Assembly (NCBI RefSeq): GCF_000515415.1 | Contig: NZ_KI911783.1 | Location: 7,861,831 to 7,925,830 of the forward strand | Origin: Bradyrhizobium sp. WSM1417 | GTDB lineage: Bacteria; Pseudomonadota; Alphaproteobacteria; Rhizobiales; Xanthobacteraceae | Length of the DNA stretch: 64,000 nucleotides | Direction of reading: 5' to 3' | Part shown: piece by piece, positions 54,593 to 62,226 of the stretch | Layout of the letters: each line of letters begins with the position of its first letter | Position numbering within the stretch: the stretch's first letter is position 1 | Notes under the pieces: model-generated | Databases searched by the model: none | Told to the model about the DNA's origin: nothing | Seen by the model: only the letters and a program-made list of their open reading frames with translations | Position numbers and translations under genes: made by a program

Positions 54593-55987
54593 ATGATGTC
54601 CTCTTACCGATCGGCTGCCCGCCTCCTTGCCGCGCTGCTTTCGACGAGTGTCCTGACGGCCGGCGCATCCCTTGCGCAGACCACGGTGACATCGGCTCCG
54701 CCCGCCAGCTTCACGCTTGGAAACGGCATGCAGGTCGTGGTGATTCCCGACCACCGCACGCCCGTCGTCACGGAAATGATCTGGTACAAGGTCGGCTCGG
54801 CAGACGAGACGCCGGGCAAGTCCGGGCTCGCGCACTTCCTCGAGCACCTGATGTTCAAGGGCACATCGAAGCATCCGGTCGGCGAATTCTCCCAGACCGT
54901 GCTCCGCGTCGGCGGCAACGAGAACGCCTCGACCTCGGTCGACTACACCAACTATTACCAGCGGGTGCCGAAAGAGCAGCTGCCGAAGATGATGGAGTTC
55001 GAGGCCGACCGCATGACCGGCCTGATCCTCAAGGATGAGAACGTGCTGCCGGAGCGCGACGTCGTGCTCGAAGAGTACAACATGCGCGTCGCCAACAATC
55101 CGGACGCGCGGCTGAACGAGCAGATCATGGCCGCGCTCTATCTCAACCATCCCTACGGCCGGCCGGTGATCGGCTGGCATCAGGAGATCGAGAAGCTCCA
55201 TCGCGAGGATGCGCTCGCCTTCTACCGCCGCTTCTATGCGCCGAACAACGCGACCCTGGTGATCGCCGGCGACGTCGAGCCCGCCGACATCCGCCCGCTG
55301 GTCGAGCGCAATTTCGGGTCCATCCCGGCCCAACCGGCGATCCCGGCGCGCCGCGTCCGCCCGCAGGAGCCGGAGCCCGCGGCGCCGCGCACCGTGACCC
55401 TGGCCGATCCGCGCGTCGAGCAACCCGGCCTGCGACGCTATTACCTGGTGCCCTCGGCGACCACGGCTGCGGCCGGCGAAAGCGCGGCCCTGGACGTGCT
55501 GGCACAGCTGATGGGCAGCGGCAGCAATTCCTATCTCTACCGTGCGCTCGTGGTCGACAAGCCGCTCGCGGTCTCCGCCAGCGCCAGCTATTCGAGCATC
55601 TCGCTCGACCCGACCCAGTTCGCAATCTCGGCTTCGCCCAAATCCGGCGTCACCTTCGCCGAGGTCGAGCAGGTGGTCGACGGCGTCATTGCCGATATCG
55701 CGCAGAATCCGATCCGCGCCGAGGATCTCGAGCGGGTCAAGACCCAGCTCATCGCCGAGGCGATCTACGCCCAGGACAATCAGGCGGTGCTGGCGCGCTG
55801 GTATGGCGGCGCACTGACCACAGGCCTGTCGATCGAGGACATCCGGAGCTGGCCAGATCGCATCCGCGCGGTCACCGCCGAGCAGGTCCGCACCGTCGCG
55901 CAGAAATGGCTCGAGAAGAAGCGCTCGGTGACGGGCTATCTGATCAAGGATACCGGCGCCGCCAAGCGCGAGGAGAAGCGTTCGTGA
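54593..55987 (+). CDS. M16-family zinc peptidase, catalytic subunit
   Basis: The product is 464 residues from MMSSYRSAARLL with a signal peptide ending ASLAQ. The inverted zinc motif HFLEH (81-85, H-x-x-E-H) with GKSGLAHFLEHLMFKG is intact, and EFEADRM is the downstream Glu helix. It acts in the periplasm on peptides. Its stop overlaps the GTG start of the next M16 gene by 4 bases, so the two subunits are produced together. Confidence 0.93.
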   Translation: MMSSYRSAARLLAALLSTSVLTAGASLAQTTVTSAPPASFTLGNGMQVVVIPDHRTPVVTEMIWYKVGSADETPGKSGLAHFLEHLMFKGTSKHPVGEFSQTVLRVGGNENASTSVDYTNYYQRVPKEQLPKMMEFEADRMTGLILKDENVLPERDVVLEEYNMRVANNPDARLNEQIMAALYLNHPYGRPVIGWHQEIEKLHREDALAFYRRFYAPNNATLVIAGDVEPADIRPLVERNFGSIPAQPAIPARRVRPQEPEPAAPRTVTLADPRVEQPGLRRYYLVPSATTAAAGESAALDVLAQLMGSGSNSYLYRALVVDKPLAVSASASYSSISLDPTQFAISASPKSGVTFAEVEQVVDGVIADIAQNPIRAEDLERVKTQLIAEAIYAQDNQAVLARWYGGALTTGLSIEDIRSWPDRIRAVTAEQVRTVAQKWLEKKRSVTGYLIKDTGAAKREEKRS

Positions 55988-57351
55988 CCTATCCCTTCCT
56001 TCGACGTGTCTCATTCTCCCTCGTCACCGGCGCGGCACTCGTGCTTGCTACCGTCTCGCCGTCGCAGGCGGCTGCAAAGATCCAGCATTTGACTTCGCCG
56101 GGCGGCATCGAGGCCTGGTTCGTACAGGATGCAACTGTGCCGCTGATCGCCATGGAATATTCCTTTGCCGGCGGCTCGGCCCAGGATCCCAAGGAAAAGT
56201 CGGGCGTCGCCAATCTGGTCGGCGATCTCCTCGACGAAGGTTCCGGCGACCTCGATTCCAAGACCTTCCATGAGCGGCTCGATCGCCGCGCCATCGAGCT
56301 CTCCTTCAGCGCCACCCGCGACACGTTCCGTGGCAGCCTGCGCATGCTGCGCGACAACAAGGACGAGGCCTTCGACCTGCTGCGGAGCGCGCTGACCTCG
56401 CCGCATTTCGAAACGGCCGATGTCGAACGCATTCGCTCGCAGGTGATCTCGGGCCTGCGCCGCGAGACCACCAACCCGACCTCGCTGGCGAGCCGCAAAT
56501 TCCTGGAGGTTGCCTTCGGCGATCATCCCTATAGCCGGCAGTCCAACGGCAACCTCGACAGCGTTCCAACCATCACGGTTGCCGACATGAAGGATTATGT
56601 CGCCCGCGTGCTCGCCAAGGACACGCTCAAGATCGCAGTGGTTGGCGATGTCGATGCGGCCACGCTCGGCAAGCTGCTCGACCACACGTTTGGCAGCCTG
56701 CCCGCCAAGGCCAACCTCGTGCCGGTCCCCGACGTCGAGGCCGCCAAGCCGCCGCAACGCGCCTTCGTGACGCTCGACGTGCCCCAGACCGTGATCACCT
56801 TCGGCGGCCCCGGGGTGAAACGCAGCGATCCGAACTTCATGGCAGCCTATGTCGTCAACCACATCCTCGGCGGCGGCGGGTTGTCCTCGCGGCTCTATCG
56901 CGAGGTGCGCGAGAAGCGCGGGCTGGCCTATTCGGTGTTCGAATCGCTGCTCTGGATGGAGCATTCGGCGGTCTTCATTGGCAATACCGGCACCCGCGCC
57001 GACCGCGCCGGCGACACCATCGACGCGATCGACAAGGAAGTGCGCCGGATCGCCGAGGAAGGCCCGACGCAGAAGGAGCTCGACGAGGCCAAGTCCTACC
57101 TCAAGGGCTCGCAGATGCTGGCGCTCGACACCTCCTCGAAGCTCGCGCAGGCGCTGCTGCAATATCAGCAGGACAAGCTGCCGATCGACTATATCGAGAA
57201 GCGCAACGCCGTCGTCGATGCGGTCACCATGGACGACGCCAAGGCGGCCGCAAAGCGCCTCTGGGGCCAGGGCCTCCTGACCGTCGTCGTCGGCCGCGCT
57301 CCGCAGGCCGCGGCGCAACCGGCAGCCGCACCGGTGACGAAGTCGAACTGA
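55984..57351 (+). CDS. M16-family peptidase, non-catalytic partner
   Basis: The product is 455 residues, starting with GTG in a 4-base overlap (VTYPFLRRVSF), with its own signal peptide ending SQA. It has the M16 fold but the H-x-x-E-H position reads NLVGDLLDEGS, with no metal ligands, as in alpha-type subunits of M16 heterodimers. The C-terminal glycine-rich loop GGGGLSSRLYREVREKRGLAYS is conserved. It probably pairs with the upstream subunit to form the active enzyme. No transfer signs. Confidence 0.92.
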   Translation: MTYPFLRRVSFSLVTGAALVLATVSPSQAAAKIQHLTSPGGIEAWFVQDATVPLIAMEYSFAGGSAQDPKEKSGVANLVGDLLDEGSGDLDSKTFHERLDRRAIELSFSATRDTFRGSLRMLRDNKDEAFDLLRSALTSPHFETADVERIRSQVISGLRRETTNPTSLASRKFLEVAFGDHPYSRQSNGNLDSVPTITVADMKDYVARVLAKDTLKIAVVGDVDAATLGKLLDHTFGSLPAKANLVPVPDVEAAKPPQRAFVTLDVPQTVITFGGPGVKRSDPNFMAAYVVNHILGGGGLSSRLYREVREKRGLAYSVFESLLWMEHSAVFIGNTGTRADRAGDTIDAIDKEVRRIAEEGPTQKELDEAKSYLKGSQMLALDTSSKLAQALLQYQQDKLPIDYIEKRNAVVDAVTMDDAKAAAKRLWGQGLLTVVVGRAPQAAAQPAAAPVTKSN

Positions 57352-57462
57352 CGTTTTCCGTAGCTTCGTGAATGGCCGGCTCGCCCGGCCATTTGCATTT
57401 CGGGGCGCCATTGCCGAACTTGGGCGTCCGGGATATGTCCGGGCATCACGAATGGTGCGACC

Positions 57463-57879
57463 ATGCTGCGGATATCCCGCGATCTCGTCATCGACGAGGA
57501 CGACATCGAGATCGGCTTCGTCCGCGCCTCCGGCCCGGGCGGGCAGAACGTCAACAAGGTCGCGACCTCGGCGCAATTGCGCTTCGACACCCGGAAGCTG
57601 ACGCTTCCGGAGGATGCCGCGCTGCGCCTCGCCCGGCTCGCAGGGCAGCGCATGACCAAGGACGGCGTCATCGTGATCCAGGCCCAACGCTTCCGCACCC
57701 AGGAGCGCAACCGCCAGGACGCCATCGACCGGCTTACGGAGATGCTCGGCGAAGCCATGATCCGGCCGAAGCCCCGGCGCGCGACAAAGCCGACCTTTGG
57801 CTCCAAGCAGCGCCGGCTCGAGGGCAAGAAGCGCCGCAGCGACATCAAGTCGAAGCGCGGGCGCGGATTCGACGACTAG
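57463..57879 (+). CDS. arfB: Peptidyl-tRNA hydrolase ArfB (alternative ribosome rescue)
   Basis: The product is 138 residues. It has the release-factor GGQ motif ASGPGGQNVNKVATS and a basic, Lys/Arg-rich C-terminal tail (SKQRRLEGKKRRSDIKSKR) that sits in the empty mRNA channel. It releases peptides from ribosomes stalled without a stop codon. It lies 111 bases after the M16 pair and is convergent with a small secreted gene. Confidence 0.95.
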   Translation: MLRISRDLVIDEDDIEIGFVRASGPGGQNVNKVATSAQLRFDTRKLTLPEDAALRLARLAGQRMTKDGVIVIQAQRFRTQERNRQDAIDRLTEMLGEAMIRPKPRRATKPTFGSKQRRLEGKKRRSDIKSKRGRGFDD

Positions 57880-57892
57880 CAGAGACTGCAAA

Positions 57893-57923
57893 AGAACTCC
57901 GGCCGCAGGGCGACCGGAGTTCT
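57893..57923. terminator. Hairpin between arfB and the 57942 gene
   Basis: Perfect 10-bp stem AGAACTCCGG (57893-57902) with CCGGAGTTCT (57914-57923). On the minus strand it is followed by TTTTGC, so it can terminate the small secreted gene; it also lies just after the arfB stop. Confidence 0.65.
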
Positions 57924-57941
57924 GCCGTTTCACTCCATTGG

Positions 57942-58250
57942 CTAGTAGCGCTTGCCCTTGGCTGCACCGCCTGTCGCGGACTCGTCGGCGGTCCCCTTGT
58001 GTGCAGCACTGCCCGTGGTGCCGACCGTGCTCCTGGTGCCATTCGTCGGCTTCATGCCCGTCGTCTCGCCCGCCGCGCCCGGCTGGGCGCTCATCTCCTC
58101 GTCGCCGCTGCCCATTGTGCTGCCTTGCATGGGTTTGCTTTGCACGGTGCCGCTAGGCCTCGCGCCAGACGATGTACCTTGCGCGAGAACCGGTGTCACA
58201 ATGAGAGCCGAGACGGCGCATGCGATTGCGGAGGTCTTCACCAACTTCAT
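57942..58250 (-). CDS. Small secreted low-complexity protein
   Basis: The product is 102 residues with a clear signal peptide (MKLVKTSAIACAVSALIV..., ending VLAQ). The mature part is Gly/Ser/Thr/Ala-rich with a basic end (AAKGKRY) and no Cys. This type is common in Bradyrhizobium as small periplasmic proteins of unknown function. A terminator-like hairpin follows. Confidence 0.7.
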   Translation of the reverse strand: MKLVKTSAIACAVSALIVTPVLAQGTSSGARPSGTVQSKPMQGSTMGSGDEEMSAQPGAAGETTGMKPTNGTRSTVGTTGSAAHKGTADESATGGAAKGKRY

Positions 58251-58554
58251 CCATTTCTCCTGGATTTTCGCGATGATCGGTTCGCCGGCTTGATGCGCCG
58301 TCCGCCTGAGCCGAACCAGTCCATCGCGTTACGAGCACGAACGGCGCGACCGCAATGCAACCTGTCTCGTGTGGTGATCGTTTAGGGATTTGACGGCGGT
58401 TTCGCGGAATTGCCCTCCGCATATGCGGCAGCGCGGAACAACGCACCCCGTGCACCTCCGCACGCAGCGAAACAGCCCGCTACTACCACCGCGTGTTTTG
58501 CCGCGCCTAGAGTTTGCGCACGCTGAATTGACGTGGACGGGCGGACTTTTGACG
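58251..58554. other. Intergenic region before the cytochrome c gene
   Basis: About 300 bases without a convincing gene. It contains a perfect 12-bp palindrome CCGCATATGCGG (58417-58428), a possible operator, and presumably the divergent promoters for the secreted gene and the dehydrogenase operon. Confidence 0.4.
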
Positions 58555-58941
58555 ATGCGCGCGATCGTGCTGGGATTGTGCACCGCGATGGTGCTGGTGG
58601 TGCGGGTGGCCGAGGCGCAGATGCCCTTGCCGGCCGCAAAGCCGCTGGATGGCGCAACACTGTTCAAGCAGCAATGCGCGGTGTGCCACACCACGAACCT
58701 GTCAGAACCGGTGCGGCAGGGTCCGCCGCTGGTCGGGATCGTCGGGCGGCCCGCCGGCAAGGTCGAAGGCTTTCACTATTCAGAGCCCCTCGCACAAGCA
58801 GCCTTCGTCTGGGACGAGACGAAGCTCGACGCCTGGCTGACCAATCCGCAAGCCGTGATTCCCGGCGTGGTCATGGTCTACCGGCAGGCGAAGCCGGAGA
58901 CGCGCGCCGCCATCATCGCCTTTCTTAAGGAGCAGAACTGA
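58555..58941 (+). CDS. Periplasmic c-type cytochrome
   Basis: The product is 128 residues from MRAIVLGLCTAMVLVV with a signal peptide ending EAQ. The heme site CAVCHTTN (C-x-x-C-H) is at about residues 41-45 and the axial Met is likely in VVMVYRQ. It resembles class I cytochrome c (c552/c2-like) with GPPLVGIVGRPAGKVEGFHYS (parts). It is the likely electron acceptor of the GMC flavoprotein encoded downstream. The VOC gene starts immediately after its stop. Confidence 0.92.
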   Translation: MRAIVLGLCTAMVLVVRVAEAQMPLPAAKPLDGATLFKQQCAVCHTTNLSEPVRQGPPLVGIVGRPAGKVEGFHYSEPLAQAAFVWDETKLDAWLTNPQAVIPGVVMVYRQAKPETRAAIIAFLKEQN

Positions 58942-59337
58942 ATGGCGAAGCCGGTCCATTCCATGATCCGCGCACTCGACGAGGCGCGCTCGCTCGACTT
59001 CTACAAGCGGGCCTTTGGCCTGGAAGTCGCCGACCGTCTGAAGTTCGCAGACTTTGCCCTGATCTATCTGCGTCATCCCTCCTCGCCCTTCGAGTTGGAG
59101 CTGACGGTCAATTTCGATCGCAAGGAGCCGTATGCGCTCGGCGACGGTTACGGACATCTCGCCGTGGTGGTGGAGGATCTCGATGCCGAACACGCCCGTT
59201 TCGAGCGCGAGAAGCTCGCACCGGGCCCGCTGCGCGACTTCAAGCACGACGGCAAAACGCTGGCGCGCTTCTTCTTCGTGAGTGATCCCGACGGCTACAA
59301 GATCGAGGTGATCCAGCGCGGCGGACGTTTCAACTGA
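58942..59337 (+). CDS. VOC-family (glyoxalase-like) protein
   Basis: The product is 131 residues, starting directly after the cytochrome stop. It carries the paired beta-alpha-beta-beta-beta modules: SMIRALDEARSLDFYKRAFGL, then GYGHLAVVVEDLDA and FFFVSDPDGYKIEVIQRG. Metal ligands His/Glu of lactoylglutathione lyase appear at positions 5 (H), 58 region (E), H near 78 and E near 124. Its role in this operon is unknown; a detoxification or metabolite step is possible. Confidence 0.85.
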   Translation: MAKPVHSMIRALDEARSLDFYKRAFGLEVADRLKFADFALIYLRHPSSPFELELTVNFDRKEPYALGDGYGHLAVVVEDLDAEHARFEREKLAPGPLRDFKHDGKTLARFFFVSDPDGYKIEVIQRGGRFN

Positions 59338-59380
59338 TCGACCACAAAATTCAAATCACAAAAATCGAAGGAGGAATGCC

Positions 59381-59929
59381 ATGAGGGAAGTCGACCGTCG
59401 AAGCAAGCACAGCCGCCGCGTCTTTCTCAAGGGCGCCGCGACCGCCGTCCCGGTCGTGGCAGTCGCGACCAGCGTCGCCGTCAGCATCGAGGGCGCATGG
59501 GCCGACGAGACAAGCGCGCTTTCGCCCGCGACGATGAAGACGCTGCTGAAGGTCGCGCGCGATATCTATCCGCACGACGTCCTCGGCGACAGCTACTACA
59601 TCACCGCGATCAAGCCGTGGGACGGCAAGGCGGCGAAGGACGCGTCCGTCAAGTCGCTGATCAGCGACGGCATCACACGGCTCGATCAGAATGCGCGTGA
59701 TCGCCACAAGGTGGCTTACGCTGAAGTGCCCTGGGAAGCAGACCGAGTGGTGCTCTTGAAGGAGATCGAGCAGAGCGACTTCTTCCAGAAGGTGCGCGGC
59801 GACCTCGTCGTCTCTCTCTACAACCAGAAAGAGGTCTGGCCACGGTTCGGCTACGAGGGCTCCTCCGCCGAACACGGCGGCTACATCAACCGCGGCTTCG
59901 CCGACATCGACTGGCTGCCGAAGGCTTAA
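59381..59929 (+). CDS. Tat-exported small subunit of a GMC dehydrogenase
   Basis: The product is 182 residues with a twin-arginine leader: SRRVFLKGAAT at 11-21, followed by a hydrophobic stretch and a cleavage site near AWA/DE. The mature domain (TMKTLLKVARDIYPHDV..., then Tyr/Trp-rich end) resembles gluconate 2-dehydrogenase subunit 3-like small subunits, which guide the flavoprotein through Tat. AGGAGGAATGCC gives a strong ribosome site. It precedes the GMC gene by 29 bases. Confidence 0.88.
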   Translation: MREVDRRSKHSRRVFLKGAATAVPVVAVATSVAVSIEGAWADETSALSPATMKTLLKVARDIYPHDVLGDSYYITAIKPWDGKAAKDASVKSLISDGITRLDQNARDRHKVAYAEVPWEADRVVLLKEIEQSDFFQKVRGDLVVSLYNQKEVWPRFGYEGSSAEHGGYINRGFADIDWLPKA

Positions 59930-59958
59930 GGCTCACCCAACGGTTCAGGAGAACGCAT

Positions 59959-61527
59959 ATGGCAAAATTCGATCTGAACGACTCCAGCGTTGTGGTGATC
60001 GTCGGCTCCGGTGCCGGCGGTGGCACGCTGGGCAACGAGCTCGCACAGAAGGGCGTCAAGGTCGTCATTCTCGAAGCAGGTCCCCGCATCGAAAATCAGG
60101 ACTTCGTCAATGACGAGTGGGAGAGTTTCTCGCAGCTCGCCTGGACCGATGTGCGCACCACATCGGGATCATGGCGCGTCGCAAAAGACTTCTCGGGTCT
60201 TCCCGCCTGGATCGTCAAGGCGGTCGGCGGCTCGACCACACACTGGGCCGGCGCGTCGCTGCGGTTCGACGAGCACGAGTTCAAGGTGAAGAGCACCTAC
60301 GGCAACATTCCCGGCGCCAACCTGCTGGACTGGCCGATCACGCTCGCGGAGATGGAGCCGTGGTACGCCAAGGCCGAGAACAAGATGGGCGTGACCCGCA
60401 CCAACGGCATTCCCGGACTTCCCGGCAACAATAACTTCAGAGTGATGGAGGCCGGCGCAAAGAAGCTCGGCTACAAGACGGTGCACACCGGCAACATGGC
60501 GATCAACAGCCAGCCGCGCGACGGACGCGGCGCCTGTCAGCAGATCGGCTTCTGCTTTCAGGGCTGCAAATCAGGCGCGAAATGGTCGACGCTCTACACC
60601 GAGATCCCCAAGGGCGAGGCGACCGGCAATCTCGAGGTCCGCCCCGCAAGCATGGCGGTCAAGATCGAGCATGACGCGGGCGGCAAGGTCACCGGCGTGG
60701 TGTACGCCGACGAGACTGGCGCGATGCAGCGTCAGAAAGCCCGCATAGTTGCGGTGGCCGGCAATTCGATTGAAAGCCCGCGGCTGCTGTTGAACAGTGC
60801 ATCCACGATGTTTCCGGACGGCCTCGGCAACTCAAGCGGTCAGGTCGGCCGCAATTACATGCGCCACATGACCGGCAGCGTCTATGCCGTGTTCGAGAAG
60901 TCGGTGCACATGTATCGCGGCACCACCATGGCCGGCATCATCCGCGACGAGGCCGCCAACAATCCGAAGCGCGGCTTCGTCGGCGGCTACGAGATGGAGA
61001 CGCTGTCGCTCGGACTGCCCTTCATGGCGGCGTTCCTCAACCCCGGCGCTTGGGGACGTCCGTTCACCGCAGCGCTCGACGGCTATCCGCGGATGGCCGG
61101 CATGTGGCTGGTCGGCGAGGACATGGCGCAGGAAACCAACCGCATCACGCTCGATCCGACCGTGAAGGACAAGTTCGGCCAGCCGGTCGCAAGCGTGCAC
61201 TTCGACGATCATCCCAACGATCTCGCGATGCGCGCTCACGCGTACAAGCAGGGTGCGGCGGTCTACGACGCGGTGGGCGCCACCGTGAGCTATCCGACAC
61301 CGCCCTATCCGAGCACGCACAATCTCGGCACCAACCGGATGAGCGAGAAGCCGCGAGACGGCGTGGTCAACAAGTTCGGCCAGAGCCACGACGTCAAGAA
61401 CCTGTTCGTCTCCGACGGCAGCCAGTTCACCAGCGGCGCAGCCTGCAATCCGACGCTGACCATCGTTTCGCTGGCGATCCGGCAGGCGGATTACATTGCA
61501 GGCGCGATGCAGAAGAAGGAGATTTGA
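59959..61527 (+). CDS. GMC-family FAD-dependent oxidoreductase
   Basis: The product is 522 residues without its own signal peptide, so it is probably co-exported with the Tat subunit. The FAD motif is VVVIVGSGAGGGTLGNELA; GGSTTHWAGASLRF, RLLLNSAS and the C-terminal CNPTLTIVSLAIRQADYI complete the GMC fold, and a Cys-rich block CQQIGFCFQGCKSG is near residue 195. Active-site candidates are in STHNLGTNRM. It likely oxidises an alcohol or sugar, passing electrons to the cytochrome at 58555. The substrate is unknown. Confidence 0.92.
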   Translation: MAKFDLNDSSVVVIVGSGAGGGTLGNELAQKGVKVVILEAGPRIENQDFVNDEWESFSQLAWTDVRTTSGSWRVAKDFSGLPAWIVKAVGGSTTHWAGASLRFDEHEFKVKSTYGNIPGANLLDWPITLAEMEPWYAKAENKMGVTRTNGIPGLPGNNNFRVMEAGAKKLGYKTVHTGNMAINSQPRDGRGACQQIGFCFQGCKSGAKWSTLYTEIPKGEATGNLEVRPASMAVKIEHDAGGKVTGVVYADETGAMQRQKARIVAVAGNSIESPRLLLNSASTMFPDGLGNSSGQVGRNYMRHMTGSVYAVFEKSVHMYRGTTMAGIIRDEAANNPKRGFVGGYEMETLSLGLPFMAAFLNPGAWGRPFTAALDGYPRMAGMWLVGEDMAQETNRITLDPTVKDKFGQPVASVHFDDHPNDLAMRAHAYKQGAAVYDAVGATVSYPTPPYPSTHNLGTNRMSEKPRDGVVNKFGQSHDVKNLFVSDGSQFTSGAACNPTLTIVSLAIRQADYIAGAMQKKEI

Positions 61528-61540
61528 TCCAATCTCGTTC

Positions 61541-61667
61541 GTCGTCCTGGCGAAAGCCAGGACCCATTGCCCCGGGAAGCGGTTCGGCGAAGGCTCGTTG
61601 TTCGGGACTCATACCGCCCATCGCTGATGGATCCCGCGGTATGGGTCCTGGCCTTCGCCAGGACGAC
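61541..61667. repeat. Dispersed inverted-repeat element, class A, copy 4
   Basis: Left end GTCGTCCTGGCGAAAGCCAG with GACCCAT, right end ATGGGTCCTGGCCTTCGCCA with GGACGAC. The left 27 bases are the same as in copy 3 at 52928. It lies between the convergent GMC and ribbon-helix-helix genes. Confidence 0.85.
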
Positions 61668-61674
61668 ATCAGGG

Positions 61675-61992
61675 CTATTCCGCTGCATCGAGGATGGGCG
61701 CAACCATCGTCTTGAACGCCTGCACCGGCGCTGCCGTCTTGGAACGATAGATCAGGCAGGAGCAGCGCAGCAACGAGGCAAAATTGTTGACCTCGCCGTG
61801 ATGGTCGAGCACCTCGTTGTAGAGCGTCGTCAGGAACTTGCCGACGCTCATGTTCTCCTTGGCCGCGATCTCCTCCAGCGTGTCCCAGAACGCCATTTCC
61901 AGACGGATCGAGGTGCAATGCCCACCGATCCGTAAGGAGCGGGTCTGGGATTCATAGTCGCGTTGGGGCTGATGCGCGAAGAGATGGCACAT
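61675..61992 (-). CDS. Ribbon-helix-helix domain protein
   Basis: The product is 105 residues. The RHH core is TSIRLEMAFWDTLEEIAAKENMSVGKFLTTLYNEVL (about 27-62, strand then two helices). The N-terminus is a His/Arg-rich segment and the C-terminal part includes two Cys (LLRCSCLIYRSK). It probably binds DNA as a dimer; the target is unknown. It is convergent with the dehydrogenase operon and divergent from mutL with a 234-base gap. Confidence 0.82.
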   Translation of the reverse strand: MCHLFAHQPQRDYESQTRSLRIGGHCTSIRLEMAFWDTLEEIAAKENMSVGKFLTTLYNEVLDHHGEVNNFASLLRCSCLIYRSKTAAPVQAFKTMVAPILDAAE

Positions 61993-62226
61993 GGCGTCCT
62001 CCCGTCCTGTTGCCGTTTTTTCGCGATGCTACACCGCAGCCCGTTACCCCACAATCGGGACGGCAGCCGGAGATCGATCCCTCCCGGTTGCGCGATTTTC
62101 TCGAACGTCCAATCCCATCAATGCGATAGACAGCCCTTTTCCCCAGCCCGCCACGTTCCTGTTGCCCAACACATGCTTTTGACGCAACACGGCCTAGAAT
62201 AGCGTCTCGAATCTGAAATCGAACTC

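Noticed and set aside
56011..57933. A 640-codon minus-strand frame across the second M16 gene and arfB
   Set aside because: The plus strand has two clear genes with family motifs here; the antisense frame is a GC-bias artefact.
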